From: Prevotella sp. AGR2160 | Lineage (GTDB): Bacteria; Bacteroidota; Bacteroidia; Bacteroidales; Bacteroidaceae | DNA length: 64,000 bases | Assembly: GCF_000424185.1 (NCBI RefSeq) | Contig: NZ_AUJK01000005.1 | Coordinates: 96,755-160,754, forward strand | Direction: 5' to 3' | Shown here: positions 53,744 through 62,474 of the stretch, one piece after another | How the letters are laid out: each line of letters opens with the position of its first letter | Numbering within the stretch: position 1 is the stretch's first letter | Notes under the pieces: generated by a model | Database searches by the model: none | Told to the model about the DNA's origin: nothing | The model's input: the letters and a program-made list of their open reading frames with translations, nothing else | Made by a program: the position numbers and the translations under genes

Positions 53744-55099
53744 TTATTCGCTCATCATCTTGTTGAAATCGTCAAGACTGACCTCTTTCTCATCCAGTTT
53801 GACGACCTTCTTCAGTGCTTCGGTGAGCTTGACATCGATAGCGCGATCAACGAGCTGGTCATTAGCATTACCCTTCTTCAGAATCTCATTGGCATAGTTC
53901 TCAATATACTCCTCGGGAATATTGGTCATGCCATACTGAGCGAACTGTGCGCGGGCTGCCTCCTTAGCTGCATCTTTGACATCTTTGTCATCGACCTTAA
54001 TACCCTGAGCCTCTACAAGCTGCTCCTTGATGAGGTGCCATGTCAGCTCCTTGATGGAGTTGTCATAGTTCTTATCGACAAAGCCCTCACCCTTGTCCTT
54101 GTTGTTCTGAAGCATGATCTTCTTCAGCAGCGCATCAGGATACTCGAGTTTACCGACCTTCTTCTCACAATGAGCACGGACATCGAGGATGAACTTGTAG
54201 TCGGAATCGACAGCAAGCTGTTCCTTCAGACCGGCAGCGATCTTATCGCGGAACTCCTGCTCGTTCTTCACCTCATCCTTACCATAGGTCTGGTCGAAGA
54301 GCTCCTGGTCAACGGCATGCTTCTGGAAGCGCTGTACCTCAGTAACCTGGAAGGTGAAATCACCCTCGTGATCCTTGACGGCGTCCTTCTCGATCTTCAA
54401 CAGACCGGCGATCTCTGCATCATTATCGGGATAAGCCTTCTTGGGATTGAACGTGATGATATCACCGGGCTTCGCACCCTCGAAGAGCTTCTTCTGATCC
54501 TCTACCTTAATATATTCGGGCATGATGGAGACGGTGTCTACCGTGATGCCATCTTCTTTCGTGTTACCGTCAGCATCAAGCTCACGGAGATCACCCTTAA
54601 GAATATCACCCTTCTCGTAGCTGTCAGCCTTCACGTAAGAACCCATACGGCTGGCGAACATATCTACCTGCTTGTTGACCAGATCATCATCGACCTTGAT
54701 CGTGTAGTAAGGCACTTTATCACGACCCGTCAGAGATACCTTGAACTCCGGAGCTACAGCGATATCGAACTTGAATACATAGGGAGCTTCCTTCTCAAGA
54801 TCAACAGGCTCCTGCTTCTCGGAAGCCAAAGGCTCACCGAGCATCTGAATCTTATTGTCCTGGACATACTTGTAGATTTGCTGGCCCAGGAACTTGTTGA
54901 TGGTCTCATACTTCACCTGACCACCGAACTGGCGCTTGATCATACCCATAGGAGCCTGACCGGGACGGAAACCGGGGACATTAGCACGCTTGCGATAGTC
55001 CTTCAGGGTTTTCTCTACCTCAGGCTTGTAATCAGCCTCTTCAACTTCGATCGTCAACAGACCATTGATCTTGTCGGGATTCTCAAATGAAATTTTCAT
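53744..55099 (-). CDS. tig: Trigger factor
   Basis: A 451-residue ribosome-associated chaperone. The N-terminal ribosome-docking signature GFRPGQAP is at 43-50 and matches GFRxGxxP. A FKBP-like PPIase region follows (about 155-240), which looks degenerate, and then a long helical C-terminal substrate cradle. The protein ends in an acidic KLDEKEVSLDDFNKMM tail. It is first in the tig-clpP-clpX order, but has its own -7 element at 55184-55191 and clpP has another, so the genes can be expressed separately. Confidence 0.95.
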   Translation of the reverse strand: MKISFENPDKINGLLTIEVEEADYKPEVEKTLKDYRKRANVPGFRPGQAPMGMIKRQFGGQVKYETINKFLGQQIYKYVQDNKIQMLGEPLASEKQEPVDLEKEAPYVFKFDIAVAPEFKVSLTGRDKVPYYTIKVDDDLVNKQVDMFASRMGSYVKADSYEKGDILKGDLRELDADGNTKEDGITVDTVSIMPEYIKVEDQKKLFEGAKPGDIITFNPKKAYPDNDAEIAGLLKIEKDAVKDHEGDFTFQVTEVQRFQKHAVDQELFDQTYGKDEVKNEQEFRDKIAAGLKEQLAVDSDYKFILDVRAHCEKKVGKLEYPDALLKKIMLQNNKDKGEGFVDKNYDNSIKELTWHLIKEQLVEAQGIKVDDKDVKDAAKEAARAQFAQYGMTNIPEEYIENYANEILKKGNANDQLVDRAIDVKLTEALKKVVKLDEKEVSLDDFNKMMSE

Positions 55100-55183
55100 C
55101 TTGATTGTCTAAATTTTTATGTTTTATTTTTATTCTTCTTGATTCTGTTCGTTTCTTTCGCGGCATAACGCCCGTTGAACTTG

Positions 55184-55191
55184 CAAAGTTA
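55184..55191 (-). promoter_or_regulatory. -7 promoter element for tig
   Basis: TAACTTTG followed by C on the minus strand, 85 bases before the ATG. Confidence 0.65.
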
Positions 55192-55265
55192 AGCATATTT
55201 ATTGAATATACCTAATACGCATGTCCGTTTTTTCGTTTTTTTTACTTTTTTCCCGTCACTTCCCT

Positions 55266-56060
55266 TTATTTTCTTTCCTCAGCTTCAACCTCCTCGTCCT
55301 CCTCATTCGGTTTAAACTTCCGATAGACGAAATTCTCAGAGAGATAGTTCTTGCGGACGACAGGATTAACCGCTAACTCCTCCGGCTTGCCCTGGAAAAG
55401 GATGCGTCCCTCGAAAAGAAGATAGGCACGGTCAGTGATAGAAAGAGTCTCCTGGACGTTATGATCCGTGATAAGAATACCGATGTTCCGATATTTCAGC
55501 CGCCACACGATATGCTGGATATCCTCCACGGCAATAGGGTCTACACCGGCAAAAGGTTCATCGAGCATGATAAACTTCGGGTTGATGGCCAGGCAACGGG
55601 CGATCTCGGTACGACGACGCTCACCACCGGAAAGCTGGTCTCCCTTATTCTTCCGAACTTTCGTCAAACGGAACTCCTTAATGAGACTCTCCAGCTTATC
55701 GAGTTGTTGCTGATGACTGAGCTTCGTCATCTCCAGGACGGCCATGATATTATCTTCCACACTCATCTTGCGGAACACGCTGGCCTCCTGTGGCAGATAA
55801 CCGATACCGGCACGGGCACGTTTATACACCGGAAAGGACGTGATCTCCTTATCATCGATATAAACATGTCCCTCATTGGGTACCACCAACCCCGTCGTCA
55901 TATAGAAAGAGGTGGTCTTACCGGCACCATTAGGACCGAGAAGGCCGACAATCTCTCCCTGCCTGACATTGATGGTGACATGATTGGCTACCGTACGCTT
56001 ACCATAGCGTTTCACCAACCCCTCCGTACGGAGGATAGAATGATTTTCGTTTTCTGACAT
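55266..56060 (-). CDS. lptB: LPS export ABC transporter ATP-binding protein LptB
   Basis: A 264-residue ATPase driving LPS extraction from the inner membrane through LptFG. Walker [10 protein letters not shown] is at 42-50, a [15 protein letters not shown] signature near 143-157, and Walker [13 protein letters not shown] near 166-177. The [18 protein letters not shown] stretch is characteristic of LptB. A charged tail [11 protein letters not shown] ends it. ATG 56060 is chosen because the -7 element at 56079-56086 overlaps an upstream in-frame ATG. It is divergent from mlaE. Confidence 0.95.
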   Translation of the reverse strand: MSENENHSILRTEGLVKRYGKRTVANHVTINVRQGEIVGLLGPNGAGKTTSFYMTTGLVVPNEGHVYIDDKEITSFPVYKRARAGIGYLPQEASVFRKMSVEDNIMAVLEMTKLSHQQQLDKLESLIKEFRLTKVRKNKGDQLSGGERRRTEIARCLAINPKFIMLDEPFAGVDPIAVEDIQHIVWRLKYRNIGILITDHNVQETLSITDRAYLLFEGRILFQGKPEELAVNPVVRKNYLSENFVYRKFKPNEEDEEVEAEERK

Positions 56061-56078
56061 GCTCAAAACATTTGACTG

Positions 56079-56086
56079 CAAAGTTA
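56079..56086 (-). promoter_or_regulatory. -7 promoter element for lptB
   Basis: TAACTTTG followed by C on the minus strand, 19 bases before ATG 56060. Confidence 0.65.
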
Positions 56087-56160
56087 CACTAAAAGCATGG
56101 AATTACAAAGCATTAAACGTTTTTTTTCATTTCTACCTCGCCATTTCCGAAAATAATGAT

Positions 56161-56168
56161 TACTTTTG
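56161..56168 (+). promoter_or_regulatory. -7 promoter element for mlaE-mlaF
   Basis: TACTTTTG followed by C matches TAnnTTTG and lies 32 bases before ATG 56200. It stands back to back with the lptB promoter. Confidence 0.6.
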
Positions 56169-56199
56169 CATCAAAATCAGTTTTCGAAACAAGTTTACT

Positions 56200-56946
56200 A
56201 TGCTGATCATAAAATGGCTTAACACTTTCGGGAAATATCTTATTCTCATGTCGAGGACGTTCGCCCGTCCGGACCGTTTCAGGATGTTCCTCAAACAGTA
56301 TGTCAAAGAGATGTCACAACTCGGTGTCGACTCCATCGGTATCGTCCTGCTCATCTCCTTCTTTATCGGTGCCGTGATCTGTATCCAGATGAAAGTGAAC
56401 ATCCAGAGTCCATGGATGCCCCGCTGGGTCGCCGGATACACGACACGAGAGATTATGCTGCTCGAATTTTCCTCTTCCATCATGTGTCTTATCCTCGCGG
56501 GAAAAGTAGGATCGAATATCGCTTCCGAAATCGGTACAATGCGGGTGACCCAGCAGATTGACGCCCTTGATATCATGGGCGTCAACTCCGCCAACTATCT
56601 TATCCTGCCAAAGATCATGGGTCTGATGACCCTCATGCCTTTCCTTGTCATCTTCTCCTCGGCAATGGGAATGGTAGGAGCTTATTCCACCGCTTATCTC
56701 GGACATATCATCTCCCCCGAAGACCTCACCCTGGGCATGCAGCACTCCTTCAATGAGTGGTTCGTATGGATGAGTATCATCAAGAGCATGTTCTTCGCTT
56801 TCATCATCGCCAGTGTCTCCTCTTATATGGGATACACCGTCGATGGCGGCAGCATCGAAGTCGGCAAGGCCAGCACGGATGCCGTCGTCTGCTCCAGTGT
56901 CCTCATCCTCTTCTCCGATATTTTCCTCACCCAGATGTTATCCTAA
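56200..56946 (+). CDS. mlaE: MlaE-family lipid ABC transporter permease
   Basis: A 248-residue inner-membrane permease with about five hydrophobic helices and the MlaE signature: SIGIVLLISFFIGAVICIQM in the first third and FSSSIMCLILAGKVGSNIASEIGTMRVTQQIDALDIMGV in the middle. It carries phospholipids between membranes for outer-membrane asymmetry. Upstream in-frame ATGs are discounted because the -7 element at 56161-56168 would then be coding. mlaF starts 10 bases downstream. An MCE-domain (MlaD) gene, usually adjacent, is not in this stretch. Confidence 0.93.
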   Translation: MLIIKWLNTFGKYLILMSRTFARPDRFRMFLKQYVKEMSQLGVDSIGIVLLISFFIGAVICIQMKVNIQSPWMPRWVAGYTTREIMLLEFSSSIMCLILAGKVGSNIASEIGTMRVTQQIDALDIMGVNSANYLILPKIMGLMTLMPFLVIFSSAMGMVGAYSTAYLGHIISPEDLTLGMQHSFNEWFVWMSIIKSMFFAFIIASVSSYMGYTVDGGSIEVGKASTDAVVCSSVLILFSDIFLTQMLS

Positions 56947-56956
56947 AGTTCAACCC

Positions 56957-57733
56957 ATGATAGAAGTCAAACATTTAACCAAGCGCTTCGGTGACAAGAC
57001 CGTACTCGACGATATCAACATGGTCTTCGAATCTGGCAAGACCAACCTGATCATCGGACAGAGCGGATCGGGAAAGACGGTTCTGATGAAGAACCTTGTC
57101 GGTCTCCTCACACCTACCTCCGGTGACGTACTCTACGATGGCCGCAACTTCGTAGAGATGGACAAGAGAGGAAAAGCCCTCATCCGTCGGGAGATGGGCA
57201 TGGTATTCCAAGGCTCAGCCCTCTTCGACTCCCTTACCGTATTGGAAAATGTCATGTTTCCCCTTGACATGTTCTCTGCTATGACACTCCGTGAGCGTAC
57301 CCGCCGTGCCCAGGAATGCCTTGACCGTGTCAATCTCATCGATGCGCAGAACAAATATCCCAGTGAGATATCCGGTGGTATGCAGAAACGTGTGGCTATC
57401 GCCCGCGCCATCGTTCTCAATCCGAAATACCTGTTCTGCGATGAGCCTAACTCCGGTCTGGATCCCAAGACAAGTCTGGTCATCGATGACCTTCTCTCAG
57501 GTATCACGAAAGAATTCAACACCACAACGATCATCAACACCCACGACATGAACTCCGTCATGGGCATCGGTGAGAATATCCTCTTTATATATAAAGGTCA
57601 TAAGGAATGGCAAGGCAATAAGGATCAGGTCATCGACAGTACGAATGAGCGTCTGAACGACCTCGTGTTTGCCTCCGACCTCTTCAGGAAAGTGAAGAAG
57701 ATGGAAATCAAGGAAGAAAGGAAGGAACAATGA
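56957..57733 (+). CDS. mlaF: MlaF-family lipid ABC transporter ATP-binding protein
   Basis: A 258-residue ABC ATPase pairing with MlaE. Walker A GQSGSGKT is at 34-41, the signature EISGGMQKRVAIARAI near 137-152, and Walker B YLFCDEPNSGLDP near 159-171. The LSGGMxKR variant is typical of the MlaF/organic-solvent-tolerance group. The C-terminal region (FLYKGHKEWQG, DLVFASDLFRKV) matches the Mla fold. The stop overlaps the start of the following lipoprotein gene by 4 bases. Confidence 0.94.
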   Translation: MIEVKHLTKRFGDKTVLDDINMVFESGKTNLIIGQSGSGKTVLMKNLVGLLTPTSGDVLYDGRNFVEMDKRGKALIRREMGMVFQGSALFDSLTVLENVMFPLDMFSAMTLRERTRRAQECLDRVNLIDAQNKYPSEISGGMQKRVAIARAIVLNPKYLFCDEPNSGLDPKTSLVIDDLLSGITKEFNTTTIINTHDMNSVMGIGENILFIYKGHKEWQGNKDQVIDSTNERLNDLVFASDLFRKVKKMEIKEERKEQ

Positions 57734-58152
57734 TGATACGTAAGAAGTTCTTCTCCATCCTTACAACGGGTATTGTTTCCGCAGTCCTCCTGTCGTTCTC
57801 TGCCTGCCACAAAGATAAGGAGCCGACTCCCGGTGATCTTGCCGCACAGGCAGCGAAAGCGTATTATGACGAGTTGATTGCCGGTCATGACGACGCATTT
57901 ATCAAGAACACCTATTTCCCTTATCAGATTCCCGACAGCTACCGGGCACAGCTCGTGACAAACATCAAGATGTTCATGGGACAGCAGAAAGAGGAACATC
58001 AAGGAGTCAAGAAAGTAGATATTATCAGTGCCAAGGCGGATACCATCCGTAAGACGGCAGATGTCTTTCTCCGACTGCACTATGGTGATGGTACAAAAGA
58101 GGAGATTGCCGTTCCGATGGTGCTCGTGAAGAAACGATGGATGATGAAATAA
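57730..58152 (+). CDS. Small lipoprotein, DUF4878/NTF2-like
   Basis: A 140-residue lipoprotein with a lipobox LSFSAC (acylated C26). After it the PGDLAAQAAKAYYDELIAGHDDAFIKNTY helix and the KADTIRKTADVFLRLHYGDG strands look like an NTF2/DUF4878 fold. It overlaps the stop of mlaF by 4 bases (ATGA), so it is coupled to the Mla genes and may be an accessory periplasmic subunit. Its function is not known. A GGGGAC hairpin at 58158-58187 follows. Confidence 0.7.
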   Translation: MMIRKKFFSILTTGIVSAVLLSFSACHKDKEPTPGDLAAQAAKAYYDELIAGHDDAFIKNTYFPYQIPDSYRAQLVTNIKMFMGQQKEEHQGVKKVDIISAKADTIRKTADVFLRLHYGDGTKEEIAVPMVLVKKRWMMK

Positions 58153-58157
58153 TCACA

Positions 58158-58187
58158 AAGGGGACGATCCTGACGGACCGTCCCCTT
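58158..58187. terminator. Hairpin between the Mla operon and der
   Basis: AAGGGGACGATCC and GGACCGTCCCCTT arms (one mismatch) with a TGAC loop lie between convergent genes. No long T tract follows on either side, so termination is probable rather than certain. Confidence 0.65.
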
Positions 58188-58192
58188 CGCGA

Positions 58193-59506
58193 TTATTTCT
58201 GTCGAATAAAGACATTGATCGGACAACCATGGAGGGACCAGTTCTCACGGATCTTGTTCTCCAGGAAGCGACGATAGTTCTCTTTGACATACTGCGGCAG
58301 ATTGGCATAGAAGACGAAGGAAGGGATCTGCGTGTTCGGCAACTGCGTACAGTATTTAATCTTGATATATTTACCCTTGATGCTCTGTGGCGGATTGGCC
58401 TCAATAATCGGCAGCATCACCTCATTGAGCTTACTCGTGCCAATACGGATCTTCCGGTTCAGGTAAACCTGCTTGGCACTCTCGAGGACTTTGAAGATAC
58501 GCTGCTTCGTCAGTGCGGAGGCAAAGATGATCGGGAAGTCCACGAAAGGAGCCATACGCCGCTGGATAGCATTCTTGAAGGTATCGATAACCTTCTGACT
58601 CTTGTCGGGCACGAGGTCCCATTTGTTGACCACGACAACCAGACTCTTATTGTTCTTCTGAATGAGTTGGAAGATATTCATATCCTGTGACTCCACGCCA
58701 CGAGTGGCATCAAGCATGAGGATACAAACATCACTGTTCTCTATGGCACGGATAGAACGCATGACAGAATAGAACTCCAGATCCTCCGTGACCTTATTCT
58801 TCCGGCGGATACCTGCCGTATCGACGAGATAAAAGTCAAAACCGAACTTATCATAACGGGTATAGATACTGTCACGCGTCGTTCCGGCAATCTCCGTGAC
58901 GATATTCCGGTCCTCACCGATAAAGGCATTGATGATACTACTCTTGCCGGCATTCGGACGACCGACAACGGCAAAACGCGGAATGTCATCCTCCAACGCC
59001 TCTTCGGGATGGTCAGGGAGCTTCTCCAGGATGAGATCGAGAAGATCACCCGTTCCTCCACCTGTAGCCGCAGAGATACACTGTGGCTCGCCAAGTCCGA
59101 GCTTATAGAATTCTGAAGAGGTATAATATAAAGAGGAGTTGTCAACCTTATTTGCCACGAGGATCACAGGAAGATGGGCGCGGCGGAGAATCTGTGCCAC
59201 ATCCATGTCCCAGTCTGTCAGACCCGTCTCGTTATCTACAAGAAAAAGAATCAGATCGGCCTCCTCTGTGGCTACGAGAACCTGACGACGGATAGCATCC
59301 TCAAAGATATCATCCGACTTGACGACCCATCCACCGGTATCTACAACGGAAAACTCATGACCATTCCAAGTACATTTGCCATACTGACGGTCACGGGTCG
59401 TTCCGGCGGTATCAGATACGATAGCCCGACGGGACTGTGTCAATCGGTTAAACAATGTTGACTTGCCGACATTCGGCCGGCCTACAATAGCTACTAAACT
59501 TGCCAT
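58193..59506 (-). CDS. der: Ribosome-assembly GTPase Der (EngA)
   Basis: A 437-residue GTPase with two G domains in tandem, unique to Der: first P-loop GRPNVGKST at 9-17 and second GRPNAGKSS near 182-190, each followed by DTxG, and NKxD. A KH-like C-terminal domain ends the protein. It acts in 50S subunit assembly. ATG 59506 ([14 protein letters not shown]) is preferred to an upstream in-frame ATG at 59554 since it starts just before the first strand. It is the last gene of the DUF177-rpmF-fabH-era-der cluster, 146 bases after era. That gap holds no recognisable gene. Confidence 0.96.
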   Translation of the reverse strand: MASLVAIVGRPNVGKSTLFNRLTQSRRAIVSDTAGTTRDRQYGKCTWNGHEFSVVDTGGWVVKSDDIFEDAIRRQVLVATEEADLILFLVDNETGLTDWDMDVAQILRRAHLPVILVANKVDNSSLYYTSSEFYKLGLGEPQCISAATGGGTGDLLDLILEKLPDHPEEALEDDIPRFAVVGRPNAGKSSIINAFIGEDRNIVTEIAGTTRDSIYTRYDKFGFDFYLVDTAGIRRKNKVTEDLEFYSVMRSIRAIENSDVCILMLDATRGVESQDMNIFQLIQKNNKSLVVVVNKWDLVPDKSQKVIDTFKNAIQRRMAPFVDFPIIFASALTKQRIFKVLESAKQVYLNRKIRIGTSKLNEVMLPIIEANPPQSIKGKYIKIKYCTQLPNTQIPSFVFYANLPQYVKENYRRFLENKIRENWSLHGCPINVFIRQK

Positions 59507-59652
59507 TTCGTTTTGTTTTACTGAAGTGATACATGCTTCGGCCCTCCATGTCATCCGCTCCGGTACGGTGGAGAGTAAACCCTACATACAGTCAGGGCCT
59601 GAAAGAAAATATTTATGTCCGGATCTTCATACGTTGGGAAGAAACTACGCCA

Positions 59653-60534
59653 TCATTCGGGATTATAACCGAAATGTGTCAGCTCGCGGTCGTTGTTACG
59701 CCAGTCCTTATCGACTTTCACGAAGAGTTCCAGGAATATCTTCTTACCGAAAAACGTCTCCAGCGATTTACGGGCCTCGGTAGACACCTTCTTCAACGCC
59801 CTTCCTTGGTGACCGATGATAATTCCTTTCTGGGAGTCCCGCTCAACATAGATGACGGCATTGATACGGATGAGCTGATCGTCCTCTTTGAAACGTTCCA
59901 CGACGACCTCCACACTGTAAGGGATTTCCTTGGAATAATAGCGGAGAATCTTCTCACGGATAATCTCACTGACAAAGAACTTAGCAGGCTTGTCCGTCAA
60001 CTGATCCTGGTCGAAATAGGCCGGTGACTCAGGGAGAAGCTCCTTGATGCGCTTCATGAGCAGATCAGTACCAAACTTATTCTGGGCGGAAATCGGAAGA
60101 ATCTCTGCATTCGGCAACAGATGGTGCCAGCGCTCCACAAGGTCACCGAGCGTCTTCTGGTCCGTCTCGTCAATCTTGTTAATCAACAAGAGGACAGGGA
60201 TGGTCAGTTTGCTCACCTCCGTAAGGAAGTCTCTGTTCTTCTCCGGATCTTCCACGACATCAGTGACATAAAGCAGGATATCCGCATCCGCCAATGCCGA
60301 CTCCGAGAATTGAAGCATATATTCCTGCATCTTATAGTTCGGCTTCAACACACCGGGCGTATCCGAGAAGACAATCTGACAATTGTCCGTATTCACGATA
60401 CCCATGATCCGGTGACGGGTCGTCTGTGCCTTGAAAGTGGCAATAGAAATCCGCTCACCGACAAGTTGATTCATCAGTGTGCTCTTTCCCACATTAGGGT
60501 TGCCAACAATATTTACAAATCCTGCTTTGAACAT
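59653..60534 (-). CDS. era: GTPase Era
   Basis: A 293-residue GTPase that binds 16S rRNA near the 3' end and supports 30S maturation. P-loop GNPNVGKS is at 11-18, DTPG (SDTPGVL) near 57-63, NKID near 120-123. The C-terminal KH domain (about 205-293) contains the GxxG-type IIIGHQGRALKKVS. Length is normal. It follows fabH in the cluster. Confidence 0.96.
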   Translation of the reverse strand: MFKAGFVNIVGNPNVGKSTLMNQLVGERISIATFKAQTTRHRIMGIVNTDNCQIVFSDTPGVLKPNYKMQEYMLQFSESALADADILLYVTDVVEDPEKNRDFLTEVSKLTIPVLLLINKIDETDQKTLGDLVERWHHLLPNAEILPISAQNKFGTDLLMKRIKELLPESPAYFDQDQLTDKPAKFFVSEIIREKILRYYSKEIPYSVEVVVERFKEDDQLIRINAVIYVERDSQKGIIIGHQGRALKKVSTEARKSLETFFGKKIFLELFVKVDKDWRNNDRELTHFGYNPE

Positions 60535-60581
60535 GACGTATATTTTTTAGGGGTTGATTCTTCAGGGGTGGAGAGACAAGA

Positions 60582-60617
60582 AACGCATCCTTCCTGAATA
60601 GTGAGAAAAGATGCGTT
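60582..60617 (-). terminator. Weak hairpin between fabH and era
   Basis: AACGCATC and GATGCGTT arms (8 bp) with a 20-base loop in the 103-base gap. Without a T tract it is more likely a processing or attenuation structure than a terminator. Confidence 0.35.
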
Positions 60618-60637
60618 GTCCTGATGATGAGATATCT

Positions 60638-61657
60638 TTATTTTGCGGTTGCAAACTTAGAACCGTCGTAAGCCCACTTATAGAAAGAGGCTCCATGAAC
60701 AAAACCAGCGCCGAAAGCGGTGAAGATAACATTATCACCCTTCCGCATGTTCGTCTCATTGTCCCAAAGGGCAAGAGGAATGGTAGCGGAACTGGTATTA
60801 CCATAATGCTCGATATTGACGACGACCTTATCCATCGGTATACCGGCACGTTTCGTGACGGCCTCGATGATTCGGAGATTAGCCTCGTGAGGAACGACCC
60901 ATTTGACATCATCTGCCGTGAGGTTATTCATCTCCATGATCTTCTGGACATCATCGCCCATATCGGTCACTGCATAACGGAACACCGTACGGCCCTCCTG
61001 ATAGAGGTAATGGAGCTTATGATCTACCGTGAAGCGGGACGGCGGACAGACAGAGCCACCAGCCTTCATGTGAAGGTAAGGAAGGCCCTTGCCATCCGTG
61101 CGAAGGAAAGAATTGACAACACCGACATTCTCTTCTTCCGTAGCCTCGAGGAGGACAGCACCGGCACCGTCACCGAAGAGGACGCACGTAGAACGGTCGG
61201 TATAGTCGACCATTGACGACATCTTATCGGCACCGATGACGATAATCTTCTTATAACGGCCGCTCTGGATCATGCTCGCTGCTACATCCAGCGTATAGAG
61301 GAAACCACAGCAGGCAGCAGAGAAATCAAATGCAAAAGCATTCTTCAGTCCCAGTTTACCGAGAACGATAGAAGCCGTAGAAGGGAACTTATAGTCGGGA
61401 GTCGTTGTCGTGACAATGAGGGCGTCAATAGTATCCGGATCAACACCGGTCTTTTGGATGAGTTGCTTGGCAGCCTTACGAGCCATATAACTCGTGCCAA
61501 GCCCCTCCTCCGTAAGAATTCGACGCTCTTTGATTCCAACGCGAGTGGTTATCCATTCATCGGTGGTGTCGACCATACGTGACAGTTCCTCATTACTGAG
61601 GACATAGTCAGGAACATAGCCACCGACACCAGTGATGATCGCGTTAATCTTCCCCAT
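60638..61657 (-). CDS. fabH: Beta-ketoacyl-ACP synthase III
   Basis: A 339-residue KAS III that begins fatty-acid synthesis by condensing an acyl-CoA with malonyl-ACP. The catalytic cysteine is C116 in DFSAACCGFLYTL, with the His in VVPHEANLRII near 261 and the Asn in HYGNTSSATIP near 290 completing the triad. It begins 3 bases after the rpmF stop, so it is coupled to it. No plsX lies between rpmF and fabH here. Confidence 0.96.
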   Translation of the reverse strand: MGKINAIITGVGGYVPDYVLSNEELSRMVDTTDEWITTRVGIKERRILTEEGLGTSYMARKAAKQLIQKTGVDPDTIDALIVTTTTPDYKFPSTASIVLGKLGLKNAFAFDFSAACCGFLYTLDVAASMIQSGRYKKIIVIGADKMSSMVDYTDRSTCVLFGDGAGAVLLEATEEENVGVVNSFLRTDGKGLPYLHMKAGGSVCPPSRFTVDHKLHYLYQEGRTVFRYAVTDMGDDVQKIMEMNNLTADDVKWVVPHEANLRIIEAVTKRAGIPMDKVVVNIEHYGNTSSATIPLALWDNETNMRKGDNVIFTAFGAGFVHGASFYKWAYDGSKFATAK

Positions 61658-61660
61658 TGC

Positions 61661-61846
61661 TTACTCTGCAGCCTCCTTAACAATAGCAACCTTGCCGCGG
61701 TAGTAACCGCAGGTAGGACATACCGTGTGGTATACGTAGTAAGCACCACAGTTCGGGCAAACTGCCAGCGTGGGAGCTACTGCCTTGTCATGAGTTCTTC
61801 TCTTGAGTGTACGAGTCTTTGACTGTCTTCTTTTAGGATGTGCCAT
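61661..61846 (-). CDS. rpmF: 50S ribosomal protein L32
   Basis: A 61-residue basic ribosomal protein. The N-terminal AHPKRRQSKTRTLKRRTHDK is diagnostic, and the zinc ribbon has four cysteines (C30, C33, C43, C46 in CPNCG and CPTCG), so this is the zinc-binding C+ form. It lies 29 bases after the DUF177 gene and just ahead of fabH, a conserved bacterial order. Confidence 0.97.
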   Translation of the reverse strand: MAHPKRRQSKTRTLKRRTHDKAVAPTLAVCPNCGAYYVYHTVCPTCGYYRGKVAIVKEAAE

Positions 61847-61875
61847 AATTGCTTAAATGTTTTTATTTTTAATTT

Positions 61876-62403
61876 TTATTCTATCTTGAGTTTTTTGAGG
61901 GCCGCCCAGCGCGGATCTATCTCTTCTGGCGTTTCCTCGTCGCTTCGGGCGGCGGAGTGCTCACGGAGCTTCTCGATCATGGCAGGATTGCACTTTCCAG
62001 GTTCGTGCACGTGCCGGATAGGTACTGCCAAAGCTATAGACTCATAAAGATGCCAGGCGATATCGAGTATTCCTTCGTCCTCGGCCACAACCACCAGGTC
62101 ATCCTCTTCTGAGGTCTCCTCTCCAAATTTCACGACAAATTCATCATCGACGGTAATCGGCTGTTGCATATCGTCAAGACACAGGTCACACGGCACAATG
62201 ACCGCTCCTTCTGCATGACAATGCACCTCGAAGATATCCTCAATACGGTTGATCGTCAGCGTTACCGCTACCTCACCATGAGTAATCTCCGCAGATGCCA
62301 ACGCTTCAAAGAATGCATCATCCAGACTGTAACAGAGCGTATTCACACCCTGTTTCAGACCCTTCAAATCAATCTTCAAAGACTCTAAACTGCACATTTC
62401 CAA
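61876..62403 (-). CDS. DUF177 (YceD-like) protein
   Basis: A 175-residue protein of the YceD/DUF177 family, which is linked to 23S rRNA and 50S accumulation in other bacteria and usually precedes rpmF, as here. The central IVPCDLCLDDMQQPI with a CxxC pair and the conserved acidic DDEFVVKFG stretch match the family. The C-terminal IDPRWAALKKLK is also typical. A -7 element at 62427-62434 lies 24 bases upstream and starts the cluster. Confidence 0.88.
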   Translation of the reverse strand: MEMCSLESLKIDLKGLKQGVNTLCYSLDDAFFEALASAEITHGEVAVTLTINRIEDIFEVHCHAEGAVIVPCDLCLDDMQQPITVDDEFVVKFGEETSEEDDLVVVAEDEGILDIAWHLYESIALAVPIRHVHEPGKCNPAMIEKLREHSAARSDEETPEEIDPRWAALKKLKIE

Positions 62404-62426
62404 TACCTTGTTTATAAACTAGGGTG

Positions 62427-62434
62427 CAAAGTTA
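62427..62434 (-). promoter_or_regulatory. -7 promoter element for the DUF177-rpmF-fabH-era-der cluster
   Basis: TAACTTTG followed by C on the minus strand, 24 bases before the DUF177 ATG. Confidence 0.65.
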
Positions 62435-62474
62435 CGAATAAATTTTGAGATAACGTAATTTTTCCACTAAAAAA

